Shown here piece after piece: positions 53,521 through 63,675 of a stretch of 64,000 nucleotides of DNA. The stretch is taken from contig OY986438.1 in the NCBI GenBank assembly GCA_963920525.1, positions 137,201,022-137,265,021 on the forward strand. Reading direction: 5' to 3'. This DNA is from Dichetophora obliterata (Eukaryota; Arthropoda; Insecta; Diptera; Sciomyzidae). The notes below the pieces were generated by a model that worked only from the letters and a program-made list of their open reading frames with translations, did not search any database and had not been told where the DNA came from. Made by a program: the position numbers and the translations under genes. How positions within the stretch are numbered: the stretch's first letter is position 1; the number at the start of each line of letters is the position of its first letter.

Positions 53521-56370
53521 TTAGAAGGAAGACAAATAATCTGATAATTTAGATTTAAATATGGCTGTATTGCAAATACGCTGTAGATACGGTGGAAGTG
53601 AGTTCCAAAGACGTATGGAATTAACAAAGAACTGACGTTCGGACGCTAAGCAGGCATGTTTTGGTTGGAGTAGGTTGTTTCCGCGCTGAGATCTTAAAAA
53701 TTTTAGTTTATTATATAGGTAAACTGGCTCTTTGGTAAAAATAATTTTGTGCAGAAAAACTAACGCCCTCAAGTTCAAAACACTGTCAAAAGTCAAATTG
53801 AATATTTTTTTTGCATACTGGGATATACGGTCGGTTCGTTTAAGTCCGAAGACATAACGAGCGATGTTGTTATAGGAAACGTTCAACTTGCGCTTACTAG
53901 CAGCATCACAGTATGCAAAAATTTCGGATCCGTACAATAAGGTGGGGACAAGATACGTTTTAGCTAATAACATTCTTATGTGAAAGGGGGTGAAAAACTG
54001 TGTGGCCCATAGGCTACGGAGCATACCATAAACTTTTCCTACAGTGATGTTGACATGATTCGTCCAATCTAAAGTGCTGCTGAAGGTTATACCCAAATTT
54101 TTTGCCGTTTTTACAACTTCAATACATGACCCATTTATCGTAACGTCCGGAAAGGGCAAAGAAGAGTTATGTTTTCTCGTTATAATTAAACATTTTGACT
54201 TATTTGGGTTTATGCTTAAGCCATTAGCGGAAGCCCAATCGTAAATTTTACACAAATTAGCATTCAGACTATCAACACACGTGGTAATATCACATTTGCG
54301 ACAGCTAGTATACAGTTGTACATCATCAGCGTACATTTGTATACCACAATTTTGCAGCACAGTTGGTAAGTCGTTTATATAAACCGAAAATAAAAGAGGG
54401 CCCATTACAGAGCCTTGAGGAACGCCACGGTTTACAGGTAAGAAATTGGAAGTAACGCTGCCTATATTAACGGCTTGTGATCTGTTTGTGAGATAAGAGG
54501 TCATTAGTCGAGTTGCAGTGGCGGAAAAATTAAACACATTTAATAATTTCGAACATAAAATTTGGTGATCAACCGTGTCGAAAGCTTTCGAATGATCTAG
54601 CAAAACCAAGAAACTGATTTCATTGCGATCGAGGTTATTTCGAATTTCATCGCTGACGTCAAGTAGAGCAGTCACGCAACTACGCTTAGGTCGGAATCCT
54701 GACTGTCTGTCAGTTAGCAGTTTATTGTCCAAAAGAAATTTGTTTATTTGGTAGTACATCAGCGTTTCAAAAACTTTTGATAGATATGGTAAAATTGCTA
54801 TGGGGCGGAATTCATTACCAGTTTTAGGGATGGGAATAATTTTAGCTTTTTTCCAAATAGCAGGGAATTCTGATTTCGTTATGATGGTATTGAAAATGTT
54901 AATAATGAAAGGGGTTAGAGCAGGAAGAAGTAACTTAAAAAACCTGGGATGTATTTCATCGAAACCGACGGCATTAGATTTAATCTCTAAGCAACTTCGC
55001 AGTACTTCTGTATATTCAACGCATTGAAAATTAAAAGCTGAGTACGAGTTGATAGATCTCTGAAAGATGCGACAACAGTTGACACTGGGCGCTGACATAG
55101 GTATATCTATAAATTTGTTATTTAGAGCCTCGACGTCTACGCTAGTGTCTGTAAGCGAAATATTTCTACCAACTCCAATTTGCCGAATAATATTCCACTT
55201 CGTTTTGCTGCCTATGGCAGAGCTAAATTTAGATTCATAATATGCTAACTTGGCAATTTTCACCGCCCTGACCACATTGTTTCTGCATATGCGGAAAATA
55301 TTATAACGCTCGGGTGTTTTGAGACGTTTCCATTTATTATACGCTGCGTCACGTTTTTTCATTAAACTTTTAAGGGTACTGGAAAACCAGGGCCTTAGAG
55401 AGTGCTTTACAACTTTAGTTTTAAGAGGAACATGTTTTTCAAATAATGAATTGACGTTACGTTGTAGGAAATCTAACTTATCATTTACTGATAGCATGTG
55501 ATAAATTTCTGTCCAGTCGACGTGATTTAGCTCTGTCTGAAGAGAGCTAAAATCTATATTTGTAAAATCTCGGTATGTTATTTTTTGCTCTGGTATTAGC
55601 AGCTGAAAATTATAGCAAAGAAAAATCAGGTCATGCTTGGAAAAAACAGGAGCAGATAGCTGGTCATAAAGTAAGACTTTATCATTATCACCGACAAAAA
55701 AGAGGTCTAGCAGCGAATTTCTATTTTTGGAAAAGTGTGTGGGTGTGGTGCAGTTTGGCGACGTAAGACCAAGTGCACACATATCATCAGATAAATGAGT
55801 TTCAACCAATAAATCACAATTAAAATCGCCACAAATTATGATGTCAGCATAGGAGCTTACCACCGATTCAATTTTCAACATTAAGTTTTCTGTATGGACA
55901 TAACGATTTGGCCTATAAACTGTGCCGACAAGTAGTTTTTTGGATTCATAGATTATGTCAACAAATAGGAATTCAATATTATCTTCAGAGTTTGATTTAC
56001 TGATTAAGTTGCATGTAATACCATCTTTAACAAAAATTGCAACCCCACCGGCATGAGACTCTCGATCCGCACGAAATGATCTATAACCCTTTACACTTAA
56101 GACACTATTTTGAACAGAAGGCTGAAACCATGTTTCAGATACACAAATTATATCCATGTTTGAGTTTTCAAAAATGTACCGAAACTCATCAATTTTATTA
56201 TTTAAACTTTGCGCATTAATATGACATACCTGTAGTCCCGTCGCTTGCCTGCTTAATATTCGAATTAAAGCATAGAGATTGTCTCTAGAACAACAACGAC
56301 CGTAATTATTCGAACTCACAACGGATATGGTTTGAGATAAAAAGACGCGTATTTGCAGCACAGTTAACAT
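53521..56370 (-). CDS. LINE ORF2: endonuclease / reverse transcriptase, 949 aa, intact
   Basis: This protein nicks target DNA and copies the element RNA at the nick in the nucleus. N-terminal endonuclease (about residues 46-255) shows H-I-N-A-Q-S-L (50-56), the acid S-E-T (78-80), G-D-F-N (181-184) and S-K-H-D-L-I (244-249) with the catalytic histidine. The reverse transcriptase shows K-I-I-P-I-P-K (510-516), F-R-P-I-A-I-L-P (521-528), G-F-R-P (558-561), L-D-H-S-K-A-F-D-T-V-D-H (591-602), R-G-V-P-Q-G-S-V-M-G-P-L-L-F (648-661) and the catalytic Y-A-D-D (680-683), followed by a thumb and a C-terminal region ending D-Y-L-S-S-F. Length is normal for CR1/jockey ORF2, and no RNase H is present. The ATG at 56368-56370 is the first in frame; 173 bp separate it from the ORF1 stop. 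Clade within the group (CR1, Rex or jockey) is not settled. Confidence 0.9.
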   Translation of the reverse strand: MLTVLQIRVFLSQTISVVSSNNYGRCCSRDNLYALIRILSRQATGLQVCHINAQSLNNKIDEFRYIFENSNMDIICVSETWFQPSVQNSVLSVKGYRSFRADRESHAGGVAIFVKDGITCNLISKSNSEDNIEFLFVDIIYESKKLLVGTVYRPNRYVHTENLMLKIESVVSSYADIIICGDFNCDLLVETHLSDDMCALGLTSPNCTTPTHFSKNRNSLLDLFFVGDNDKVLLYDQLSAPVFSKHDLIFLCYNFQLLIPEQKITYRDFTNIDFSSLQTELNHVDWTEIYHMLSVNDKLDFLQRNVNSLFEKHVPLKTKVVKHSLRPWFSSTLKSLMKKRDAAYNKWKRLKTPERYNIFRICRNNVVRAVKIAKLAYYESKFSSAIGSKTKWNIIRQIGVGRNISLTDTSVDVEALNNKFIDIPMSAPSVNCCRIFQRSINSYSAFNFQCVEYTEVLRSCLEIKSNAVGFDEIHPRFFKLLLPALTPFIINIFNTIITKSEFPAIWKKAKIIPIPKTGNEFRPIAILPYLSKVFETLMYYQINKFLLDNKLLTDRQSGFRPKRSCVTALLDVSDEIRNNLDRNEISFLVLLDHSKAFDTVDHQILCSKLLNVFNFSATATRLMTSYLTNRSQAVNIGSVTSNFLPVNRGVPQGSVMGPLLFSVYINDLPTVLQNCGIQMYADDVQLYTSCRKCDITTCVDSLNANLCKIYDWASANGLSINPNKSKCLIITRKHNSSLPFPDVTINGSCIEVVKTAKNLGITFSSTLDWTNHVNITVGKVYGMLRSLWATQFFTPFHIRMLLAKTYLVPTLLYGSEIFAYCDAASKRKLNVSYNNIARYVFGLKRTDRISQYAKKIFNLTFDSVLNLRALVFLHKIIFTKEPVYLYNKLKFLRSQRGNNLLQPKHACLASERQFFVNSIRLWNSLPPYLQRICNTAIFKSKLSDYLSSF

Positions 56371-56543
56371 TATTATTAACTTTTAATATAAGAAATAAAG
56401 AATTAAAAGAAATAAAAATAAGAAAAGAAGTAAGTGTACATATTACGCAAAGAAATGGAATGAAGGAAGCAAATAGAAATAAAAAGAAGATAGATCGGTT
56501 AAAGAAAGACAAATTAAATAACGCAAAAACATAAAACTTAAAC

Positions 56544-56930
56544 TTAGGCAGGAACAACTTCATCTTCCGGGCATCTTTCACAAATTCCTTCGGCGGCAAG
56601 AACATGGCTGTGCAGCTCGCTTTCATTTTTGATGCGAATACTTTGGGAGCCTTTGTGTAGCCGAATGTGTAAACACCCTCGGACGGTGAAAGCATTGTAA
56701 ATACTTTTTCGTTTTTTGTAGGTAATAGCAGCATGTAATAGCTTTCTAGTATCAGCGCTGAGGCACTCGTGGATGTAGATATTGTGATCTGCTTCAAAGC
56801 CTGCATTGATCAGATTCACGGCTTTCTTAACACGTCTGCGGTAGTCACCAAATGCTTTCAAAACCCGATTTCGGTCATGCAGAGGCGAAGTCACGTAATT
56901 GTCCGAGGAGCAAGTCTTGCTTATGAAGTA
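56544..56930 (-). pseudogene. LINE ORF1, C-terminal fragment (FP-like domain)
   Basis: The open frame reads through V-T-S-P-L-H-D-R-N-R-V-L-K-A-F-G-D-Y-R-R-R-V, then N-I-Y-I-H-E-C-L-S-A-D-T-R-K-L-L, and ends in a short acidic tail. This is the C-terminal domain of CR1/jockey ORF1 proteins, related to the baculovirus FP protein fold ('Y-I-N-E-x-L-T' type motif), thought to bind element RNA. The frame stays open upstream to about 56930, where the element is truncated, so the start codon and N-terminal (often zinc finger or coiled-coil) part are missing. Confidence 0.7.
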
Positions 56931-56991
56931 AATAAATAACCGAAATCACGTGCAACAACAATAAACTATCTGAAACCGTTAAAATTTATTT

Positions 56992-57150
56992 TGATCACAG
57001 CTTAACACTCAAAGACTACTCAAGAGGAAAATGTAGCGATTTCCGAAATAGACTTTCTAGTCAGCTAAGTGATTGACTCTATACAGAGCTGTTGTTGTTG
57101 CCTTCTTTAAAAACTTACTTGATCTAAAGCTCACAATTTAATTCATGTAA
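56992..57150. mobile_element. right half of a MITE (family of 51021-51317)
   Basis: GATCACAGCTTAACACTCAAAGACTACT, GTAGCGATTTCCGAAATAGA, CTCTATACAGAGCTGTTGTT and ACTTGATCTAAAGCTCACAA match the right half of 51021-51317 in order. The left half, including the left terminal repeat, is missing, perhaps lost at the LINE insertion next to it. Confidence 0.65.
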
Positions 57151-57278
57151 TTTATTTTAAATTTTACAATTACAAACAGTTCTTTTTATTTTAAAGCCTT
57201 CTGAGAAATTTAATTTACATCTTGCTCTCACTTGCTCAAAACGTGAACAATTTTGAGAGTCAATGCTTTTGTGGTTAA

Positions 57279-57755
57279 TGCTTAGTATGCTGTAGGAACG
57301 AAAAAAATTCCCATAAGAAATACATTTAGAATTTTGACAACGAACAGGCAGCGAATTTTTTTTTCGCCAGCTGGTACGCTGTAGAAGCGAAAATTATAGC
57401 TATGTTGCCAAATTTCCATTCGTGAGTGGAGAGTTGAAATATCAAAATTTCGCTGTCGTTTATACGCCCGTACATTTAATTGGCGCGGAAATTTGCCATT
57501 CAGCAATAAAAAATAAGCAGTAAGTATGTTTAAGTGTTGAATTTGTTATGTAATAAATTTATTGTTGCATTTATATAGTTTATTAATGTGTAGTCTGGCC
57601 TTTTATAGGATATAAAATTGCGACAATAAAAATATGAATCTGTCAACCAGAACAGCAAGTGCTTTTTCTCTACACCAAAAATTTTGACCTACACCAAAAT
57701 TTCGCGTGTAGAAAGTTATATGCCCAAAAATTTTCGTTCCTACAGCATACTAAGC
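57279..57755. mobile_element. 477-bp element with TTAA target sites and motif-rich ends
   Basis: The left end (T)GCTTAGTATGCTGTAGGAACG and the mirror of the right end GCTTAGTATGCTGTAGGAACG match with a single-base indel, and TTAA flanks both (57275-57278, 57756-57759). CTGTAG/CTACA and AAAATTTCG-type words recur inward from both ends. TTAA sites suggest Kolobok or piggyBac relatives. The interior has no transposase. Confidence 0.6.
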
Positions 57756-57759
57756 TTAA

Positions 57760-59058
57760 ACTAGAAAATAAGCACAATGTAAGAATGCCCCAAACTTATT
57801 TTTGGGGCCAAATTTCATTTCTAATATTTTGTGTTTGCGGCTTAGTTTCATTTTGAAAAATTAACCAATATAAAATTAAATATGGTCCCAAAAATTTAAA
57901 TATCACCCCAAATTGTTTCGTTGTTGCTTTCTGTGTAATTTTTTTGGGATTTTGTCTAATTTTTTTTGTGGTCATAATTTATTGGGGTGAATGTCGCCAA
58001 ATACAATAAAAAAAAAAGGTTTTTTAGCGAGTGTAAATAATAGGCAAAGCGTTTTGTTGTATTTTCAAATCCTTCTAAGCCGGTTTACCAATTTTGACGA
58101 TAAAGTTGTCATAAAATCATGTTTAGGCTACAGATGAGTTTTTTTTTTAAATTTTGATGGGTAACCACCCAAAATTTTAAAAGATAAATTACATAAAGCT
58201 GTTAAAATAATCTTTTCAATCGATGTAAAAATAAAAAATATCAAGAAATAATTTTATTTTCTCTATAACTCAAATGACAACCAGGCAAAAAAGTACTTTA
58301 AAATTAAAAAAAATTTTCAAAAAGAAAATATCTTAGTGGAAATAAAACGGTTTCAAAAATAGAATAAATGCCTTGTCTTTCTTTTTTGTCCTTTTTTATT
58401 TAAAATTTCATGTAAATCATTGTCAAGGCAGTGCTGTCAAGTGGCAAATAAGCTGCCCATTTTCGCATTAAAAAAAAATAGCGGATCCAATGTGGCTACG
58501 GTGACCATAAACATAAAAAAACAGAACCCGAAAATTTTTTTAATAAATTTTTTCTGACTATACGTAGTATTATTAAGGTAGATGTAAACATAGTTTAAAA
58601 CATAAAATAAAAAGCATAAACATAAAGCACATTTATTTCATTGGTTTTTATTTTTGTTTAATACTAGGTACACAAATTGAGCGAAACACAAATTATAAAT
58701 ATTTTGCATAATATTAATTGTCTTCGACATCGTTATTATTTTTTTCATTACCACAGAAAGAGGCACTACAAGCATCTTCGATAAAATTTGATTATATTGT
58801 GCTTTTTTTAGTATTTTTTCGGTTGTGTGGTCCGAGTAAACTGACTCTATAAATAAAAGGGGAAAAGAATGACGTGCGTTCGACTTTTTTACACTTACAT
58901 ATAATATATTGTGTTTGGACTTTTTTATAGCTCAAGCTAAAGTGAAACTTTCTTTTGGTATTTTTGGCTTTGCCATAAAACCGGATTAATGAGAACAGAA
59001 TAATAAAAAAAGACAAGTGCTTTTTTTATTTTTTTTTATTTACTTGATTGCTAAACTT
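57760..59058. other. AT-rich non-coding stretch
   Basis: The piece 57785-57990 contains several CCCCAAA / TTTGGGG words in both orientations and may be another small motif-rich repeat. The rest has long A and T runs and no recognisable gene. Confidence 0.4.
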
Positions 59059-59072
59059 TAACAGGTTTTATA

Positions 59073-59420
59073 AAAAAAAAAATAAAAAAAAAATAAACTG
59101 GCCATTTCAGCCCTTGGAAGGACTTTGACCTAGCTTCTATTGATCAATTGTGTTGTGCGTGTTATTAAATGTTTGATCACAAATGACCGAGAACTGGAAC
59201 TACGTGTTTTATGCCGACTCCGAACGGCTTATGTTCTCAAGAAGCTTTACATGGCAATTTTTACTCTCTGAGGTTTGCCATTGTCTGCAGAGAGGTGACG
59301 ACCGAACAGAAAAATTAATTCAATTGAAAAAACTTTCTGTCTGAGTTGGAATCGAACCCGGGCTACCGCGGTTCTTTAACTTAGGGGCCACGCACTCTAC
59401 CCACTAGGCTACGGTCGCCA
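59073..59420 (-). mobile_element. tRNA-derived SINE, copy 3
   Basis: The minus strand begins TGGCGACCGTAGCCTAGTGG at 59420, with the B box GGTTCGATTCC, the same body as the copy at 44057, and a sense-strand T-rich end. The flanks TAACAGGTTTTATA (59059-59072) and TAACAGTTTTATA (59422-59434) are a near-exact target duplication differing by one G. Confidence 0.85.
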
Positions 59421-59434
59421 CTAACAGTTTTATA

Positions 59435-60147
59435 GCAAATTTAAAATTATAAAATAAGATATTTAATACAATTCAAAAATATAAAGTATGATTTTGATTG
59501 AAATCATGTATTATTAACAAACTAAAAAGTTTTAATAAATTGCTTAAAGTATATAATTTTATTAAAGTATAAAAAATAATAAAAAAAAAAGTTAAGTCAA
59601 AATCGATAATATCAGACAGCAAAGCAGGGTTGCGTTTTCAAGACAAACAAGGTCAAGTTAGCAACAATTTTTGTATACGGCGGAGTCGTGTGACAAGCAA
59701 GGTCTCATACCCAATAAAACACCACTCCAATAAGTATATACATACTATATATCGTTCTGTCTTCCTGAAGCCGGTGAGGTCCTGTCTTGACAGGGTAGTT
59801 ACTCGACAAACTAGGTCAACTTCACCAAACCATAAAACAAAGAAAACCAGTTGCGAACGCAGGCACCAAGACAAACTAGGTCTTATCGGCCACTCATATT
59901 AATATATTACAAATCGATCTAACGTAGTGTTTCAAGAGGTAAAAAGACACCAAGACCCCACGGTACCGTCGACAAATGTAGTCACAATCATCATGAAGAT
60001 ATGAGGCAATTGAAGATCCCAGGTTAAGGTCCATTAAGATTATTTAGATGTTTATACACCAAAATTTTCCATTTTACGCTTAGGTCCATTTATCCATTTA
60101 GATTGTTATATTAATGTGCTTACAAATCACCAGATGCATCAGATATA
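59435..60147. other. non-coding stretch with a recurring GACAAACTAGGTC-like word
   Basis: The word occurs at about 59641 (GACAAACAAGGTCA), 59692 (GACAAGCAAGGTCT), 59814 (GACAAACTAGGTCA) and 59871 (GACAAACTAGGTCT), at irregular spacing. Part of the stretch may be the 3' UTR of the LINE at 60148-61836 (-), whose 3' end was not located. Confidence 0.4.
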
Positions 60148-61836
60148 TCAACGACTGTACTGCAGATAATTTATAATTTTATGTTTAATTGAGTCCATGG
60201 ATTCACTTAAGGATATAACATCAGATACAAAATTAAAATCACCGCAAACGCTTCTAAGAGGTTCATTTTGCAAATAATTAGTTCTACAAAAGTTCATGTG
60301 GAGTAACTCAAAAGATCTTTTAGGACGAAGAGGAATATTAAAATATACTTTACTCAATAAATATGGACTGTTGACATATCCATGTAAAAGTTTTGTAATC
60401 CAACAAGCATTTATCATAATTTTCCGATTTATTAAAGAAGGAAGATTTAAGAGTTGTAACCGATATTCATAAGGTGGTATGTGAAAATCAGTATTACAAT
60501 AAAGATAGCTTAAGCAAAACAAAAGAAATTGTTTCTGCACTGATTCAATGTCATCTATGTAACAACTGTTTTGAGGGCACCAAACAACTGAAGCGTATTC
60601 TAAGATAGGCCGCACTAGAGAAGTGAATAAGGTTTTCGTTATGAATGGATCATTAAACTCTTTTGCCTAACGTTTTATAAATCCTAAAGTACTATTTGCT
60701 CTATTGAATATTTTATAACCATGTATATTAAAGTGTAGTTTAGGATCCATTGTAGCTCCAAGATCATTGAAAATATCTAAAGACTCCAATGGATAACCAC
60801 AAATTTTGAAGGTACATTTAATTGGTGGTATGCGGAGAAAGACAAATGCTTCCATTTCTTCATGTTGGGATTCATACGGTTTGTTTTGCACCAGTTATGA
60901 AGATGATCAATTTCGGCTTGCAAAAATACAGCGTCATTATCATTTTTAAAAGAAAGGAAGAGTTTGACGTCGTCAGCAAACATTAAGATGCTGGAATGCA
61001 TTATGACAGATGGCAAATCGTTTATAAAAAGTAGAAACAGAAGGGGCCCAAGATGACTTCCTTGAGGTACTCCTGAAGTAACAGGAAACTCATGTGGTTT
61101 CTTGAGCTTAAAAATAACATTGTGTTCTATTGCTTAAGTAAGATTCAATCCACTTTACCAACGGTATAGGGAATCCGACAAGATGTAATTTTAAGATCAA
61201 TAGTTTGTGATTTACAACGTCAAAAGCTTTGCTAAAATCCGTGTAAATATCATCAGTCTGCATGCCTTTTCCAAAATTCTCTATAGTTTTTGATGTAAAT
61301 TCAAGAAGGTTAGTAACAGTGGATTTTCCAGAAAGAAATCCATGCTGGAAAGGAGACATTAAAGATTTAACGCTATGCGATAGTCGTGATGTAACAATTG
61401 CCTCTAAAAGTTTAGGCAAAGCGCTTAATTTTGCGATGCCACGGTAGTTATCAATTAAAGACCTATTTCTGGATTTATGCAGTGGAATAATAAATGAATG
61501 CTTCCAGGCTGCAGGAAAATAGCAGGATTTTAATGATGAAGTAAATAGTAAAGAGATTGGAGTTACTAATTCTTCACAGCAGTATTTTAATATACATGAA
61601 GGTATGTTATCAGTACCAATTTTATATGATGTTTTAATATTTTTTAAAAATGATAAGACTGTGTTTGTGTCAATTATTGGGAAATAAATATCCCCAGATT
61701 GAATATTAAAAGGATAACTTAAATAATCATAGGACGATGATGAATAAGTCGTCTTGAAAAAGTCAGCAAAAAGATTGCATTTATAAAGCAAATAACACTG
61801 TGTTACTGATTCAATCTTTAAAAAAGTTTCATCCAA
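60148..61836 (-). pseudogene. jockey/CR1-type LINE reverse transcriptase, frameshifted and 5'-truncated
   Basis: The first block (61108-61836) has a fingers region (T-D-N-I-P-S-C-I-L-K, F-I-I-P-L-H-K-S, D-N-Y-R-G-I-A, F-Q-H-G-F-L-S-G-K-S-T) and the first catalytic aspartate in Y-T-D-F-S-K-A-F-D-V-V-N-H. After a frame change, the second block (from about 61016) has the catalytic F-A-D-D with D-V-K-L-F. Another shift leads to the thumb, and the last block (60148-60615) has R-P-I-L-E-Y-A-S-V-V-W-C-P, the conserved post-palm motif, and a C-terminal tail. The endonuclease is absent: similarity ends near 61880. At least two frameshifts make it inactive. It is distinct from the intact LINE at 53.5-56.4 kb. 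Confidence 0.85.
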
Positions 61837-61879
61837 AATTCTTAGAAATTCCGAGAGAAGAACATCTTGTGATTATATC

Positions 61880-62390
61880 GCGACTAGTCCTAACTCTCAA
61901 TTCCATTACAATTTTTTTTTAAAAACATTTTATAGTAAAGAAGTAGGAATTCTGTTATTCCGACTTTTAACCATTTTTTACATATGCTTAGGTTGTGAGA
62001 ATTTACTAACAAAATGCACTTTTGTGCAATGAAATTAAACGTTGAATGTTACTGTGCCAAAAGATTTTTGAAAAAAAGAAAATATACAAAGTGTATTTAT
62101 CACAATGGATAAATCAATTTTTAATAAATTTTGCTCAAATGTTAGTGTTTCCTTATTTTTTTAAAGATATTAACTAACCAAAGTCCATGATAGTTTTTTC
62201 AGCGTTCATTAGAACTATATAATGTCTTTCTTAAAAGTCTAAAATAGCTTAAATCAGTTGAAAATTGGAAAAATGGCAGCAGTTTTAAAGTGTTTTTTTA
62301 ATTGACAATCAACGATTTTTCTTATATGCGTTCGCAGCATAAAAACTGTTGCAATTTAACCAAATTATAACGGATTGTTGTTATCTATGG
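61880..62390. other. AT-rich non-coding stretch
   Basis: No protein, RNA gene or repeat structure that I can recognise. Confidence 0.45.
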
Positions 62391-62890
62391 CTTGTTATCA
62401 CGGTTGCCACCTTTAGTAGAAAAATATCATATTTGCGAATTTTTAATTGCCGTGGGAATTAAAAATTCCCATGGTATTTTTTAATTCAGCATGGTATTTT
62501 TTAATTCACGTGGGATTTTTTTTGGGAATTTTTAATTGCCGTGGGAATTAAAATTTCTCATGGTATTTTTTTAATTCACGTGGGATTTTTTGGGGAATTT
62601 TTAAGTTTTAAGCATTTTTAATCAATATTTGCGGATATAATACGGATTTGGTCGCCTCTTTTCTTCATGCAAAACGCTTGTCACAAACAAAAAAAAATTC
62701 AAGGTTGTAATTTAACAAAATTTAACAAAAATCATTATAATTTGCTTAAAAATAATATGTACGACTTTAAACATAATAAACAAAATTAAGAAATCAACAG
62801 CTAAATGTAAATACAACTGCAGTCAAAATAATAGCAGTGTGGAAAACTAATTCATAGAAATTAAAATCAGACACAAAAACAATTATCAGG

Positions 62891-63111
62891 CATTCCACTT
62901 CCGAGTGAAAGTGAAAATAAATCATAGTAGAATTTGATTTTTGGTGTTCTACATATAATTTTTTTCTTTTTGTATTTTATTTAATTTATTAATATAATCC
63001 CAAACCAAAAAAGTTATATATATGTTATGATACTGGACTTTATTTATGAACACCAAATATCGAATTCAATTATGATTTATTTTAACTTCCACTCGGAAGT
63101 GGAATGCAGAA
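62891..63111. mobile_element. foldback repeat nested in the hAT element
   Basis: GCATTCCACTTCCGAGTGAA at the left is mirrored by CACTCGGAAGTGGAATGC at the right, and similarity extends inward through AATAAATCATARTWGAATT and TTTGGTGTTC for about 60 bp per arm. The ~95-bp centre is AT-rich. Confidence 0.55.
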
Positions 63112-63475
63112 CATTTTTTCTTATGTATTCTTTTATTATTATTTATTTTTATCTTTGCTGCTAAGCACGGTTAATTGAGATATGCTAATTGAGTCGCACA
63201 ATTTTGAATGAAATAACGGTTCTGTTCTGTTCAACCTTTGAATTCAATCAGTCAGAATAATAGTTATGTTTTAAGAACTCTATTTTGAATTAAATTTGGC
63301 ATATTTTGAAAATACAAACATATACGGACTTTCTTAAAAACGCTTTAATTTTAATTTGTTTGTCTTACTGCTATTTTTGAGCACAATTGTACATGTTTTA
63401 TTTATTTAACTTGTAATATTTGTTTGCGTTTCAATGTAACAAGAGTATGCAATATTTACATTTTTAATAAATTTT

Positions 63476-63675
63476 GTGGTATTTTTAATTCGTATGGTAT
63501 TTTCTGTGGTATTTTTTAATGCGTGGTATTTTTGTGGTAATTTTAAATACTTGTGGTATTTTTTGTGGTATTTTTTTAATCCATATGGTATTTTCTGCGG
63601 TATTTTTTAATGCGTGGTATTTTTGTGGTAATTTTAAATACTTGTGGTATTTTTTGTGGTATTTTTTAATAGCCG
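63476..63675. repeat. 91-bp tandem repeat, two copies, right subterminal zone of the hAT element
   Basis: TATGGTATTTTCTGTGGTAT (63493) and TATGGTATTTTCTGCGGTAT (63584) start two nearly identical 91-bp units full of GTGGTATTTTT words. Open frames on both strands here only read the repeat. Confidence 0.75.

Larger units (their letters stand above)
53151..56940 (-). mobile_element. CR1/jockey-type non-LTR retrotransposon, 5'-truncated but with intact ORF2
   Basis: On the minus strand: the end of ORF1 (56544-56930), complete ORF2 (53521-56370), ~330 bp of 3' UTR, and an (AAATA/AAAT)n tail (53151-53193). The 5' end is lost inside ORF1 near 56940, adjoining a half MITE at 56992. The long undamaged ORF2 contrasts with every other element here and suggests a recent insertion. 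No certain target duplication was found. Confidence 0.85.

Noticed and set aside
54800..56219. Plus-strand frames inside the intact LINE
   Set aside because: They are shadows of the 949-residue minus-strand ORF2.
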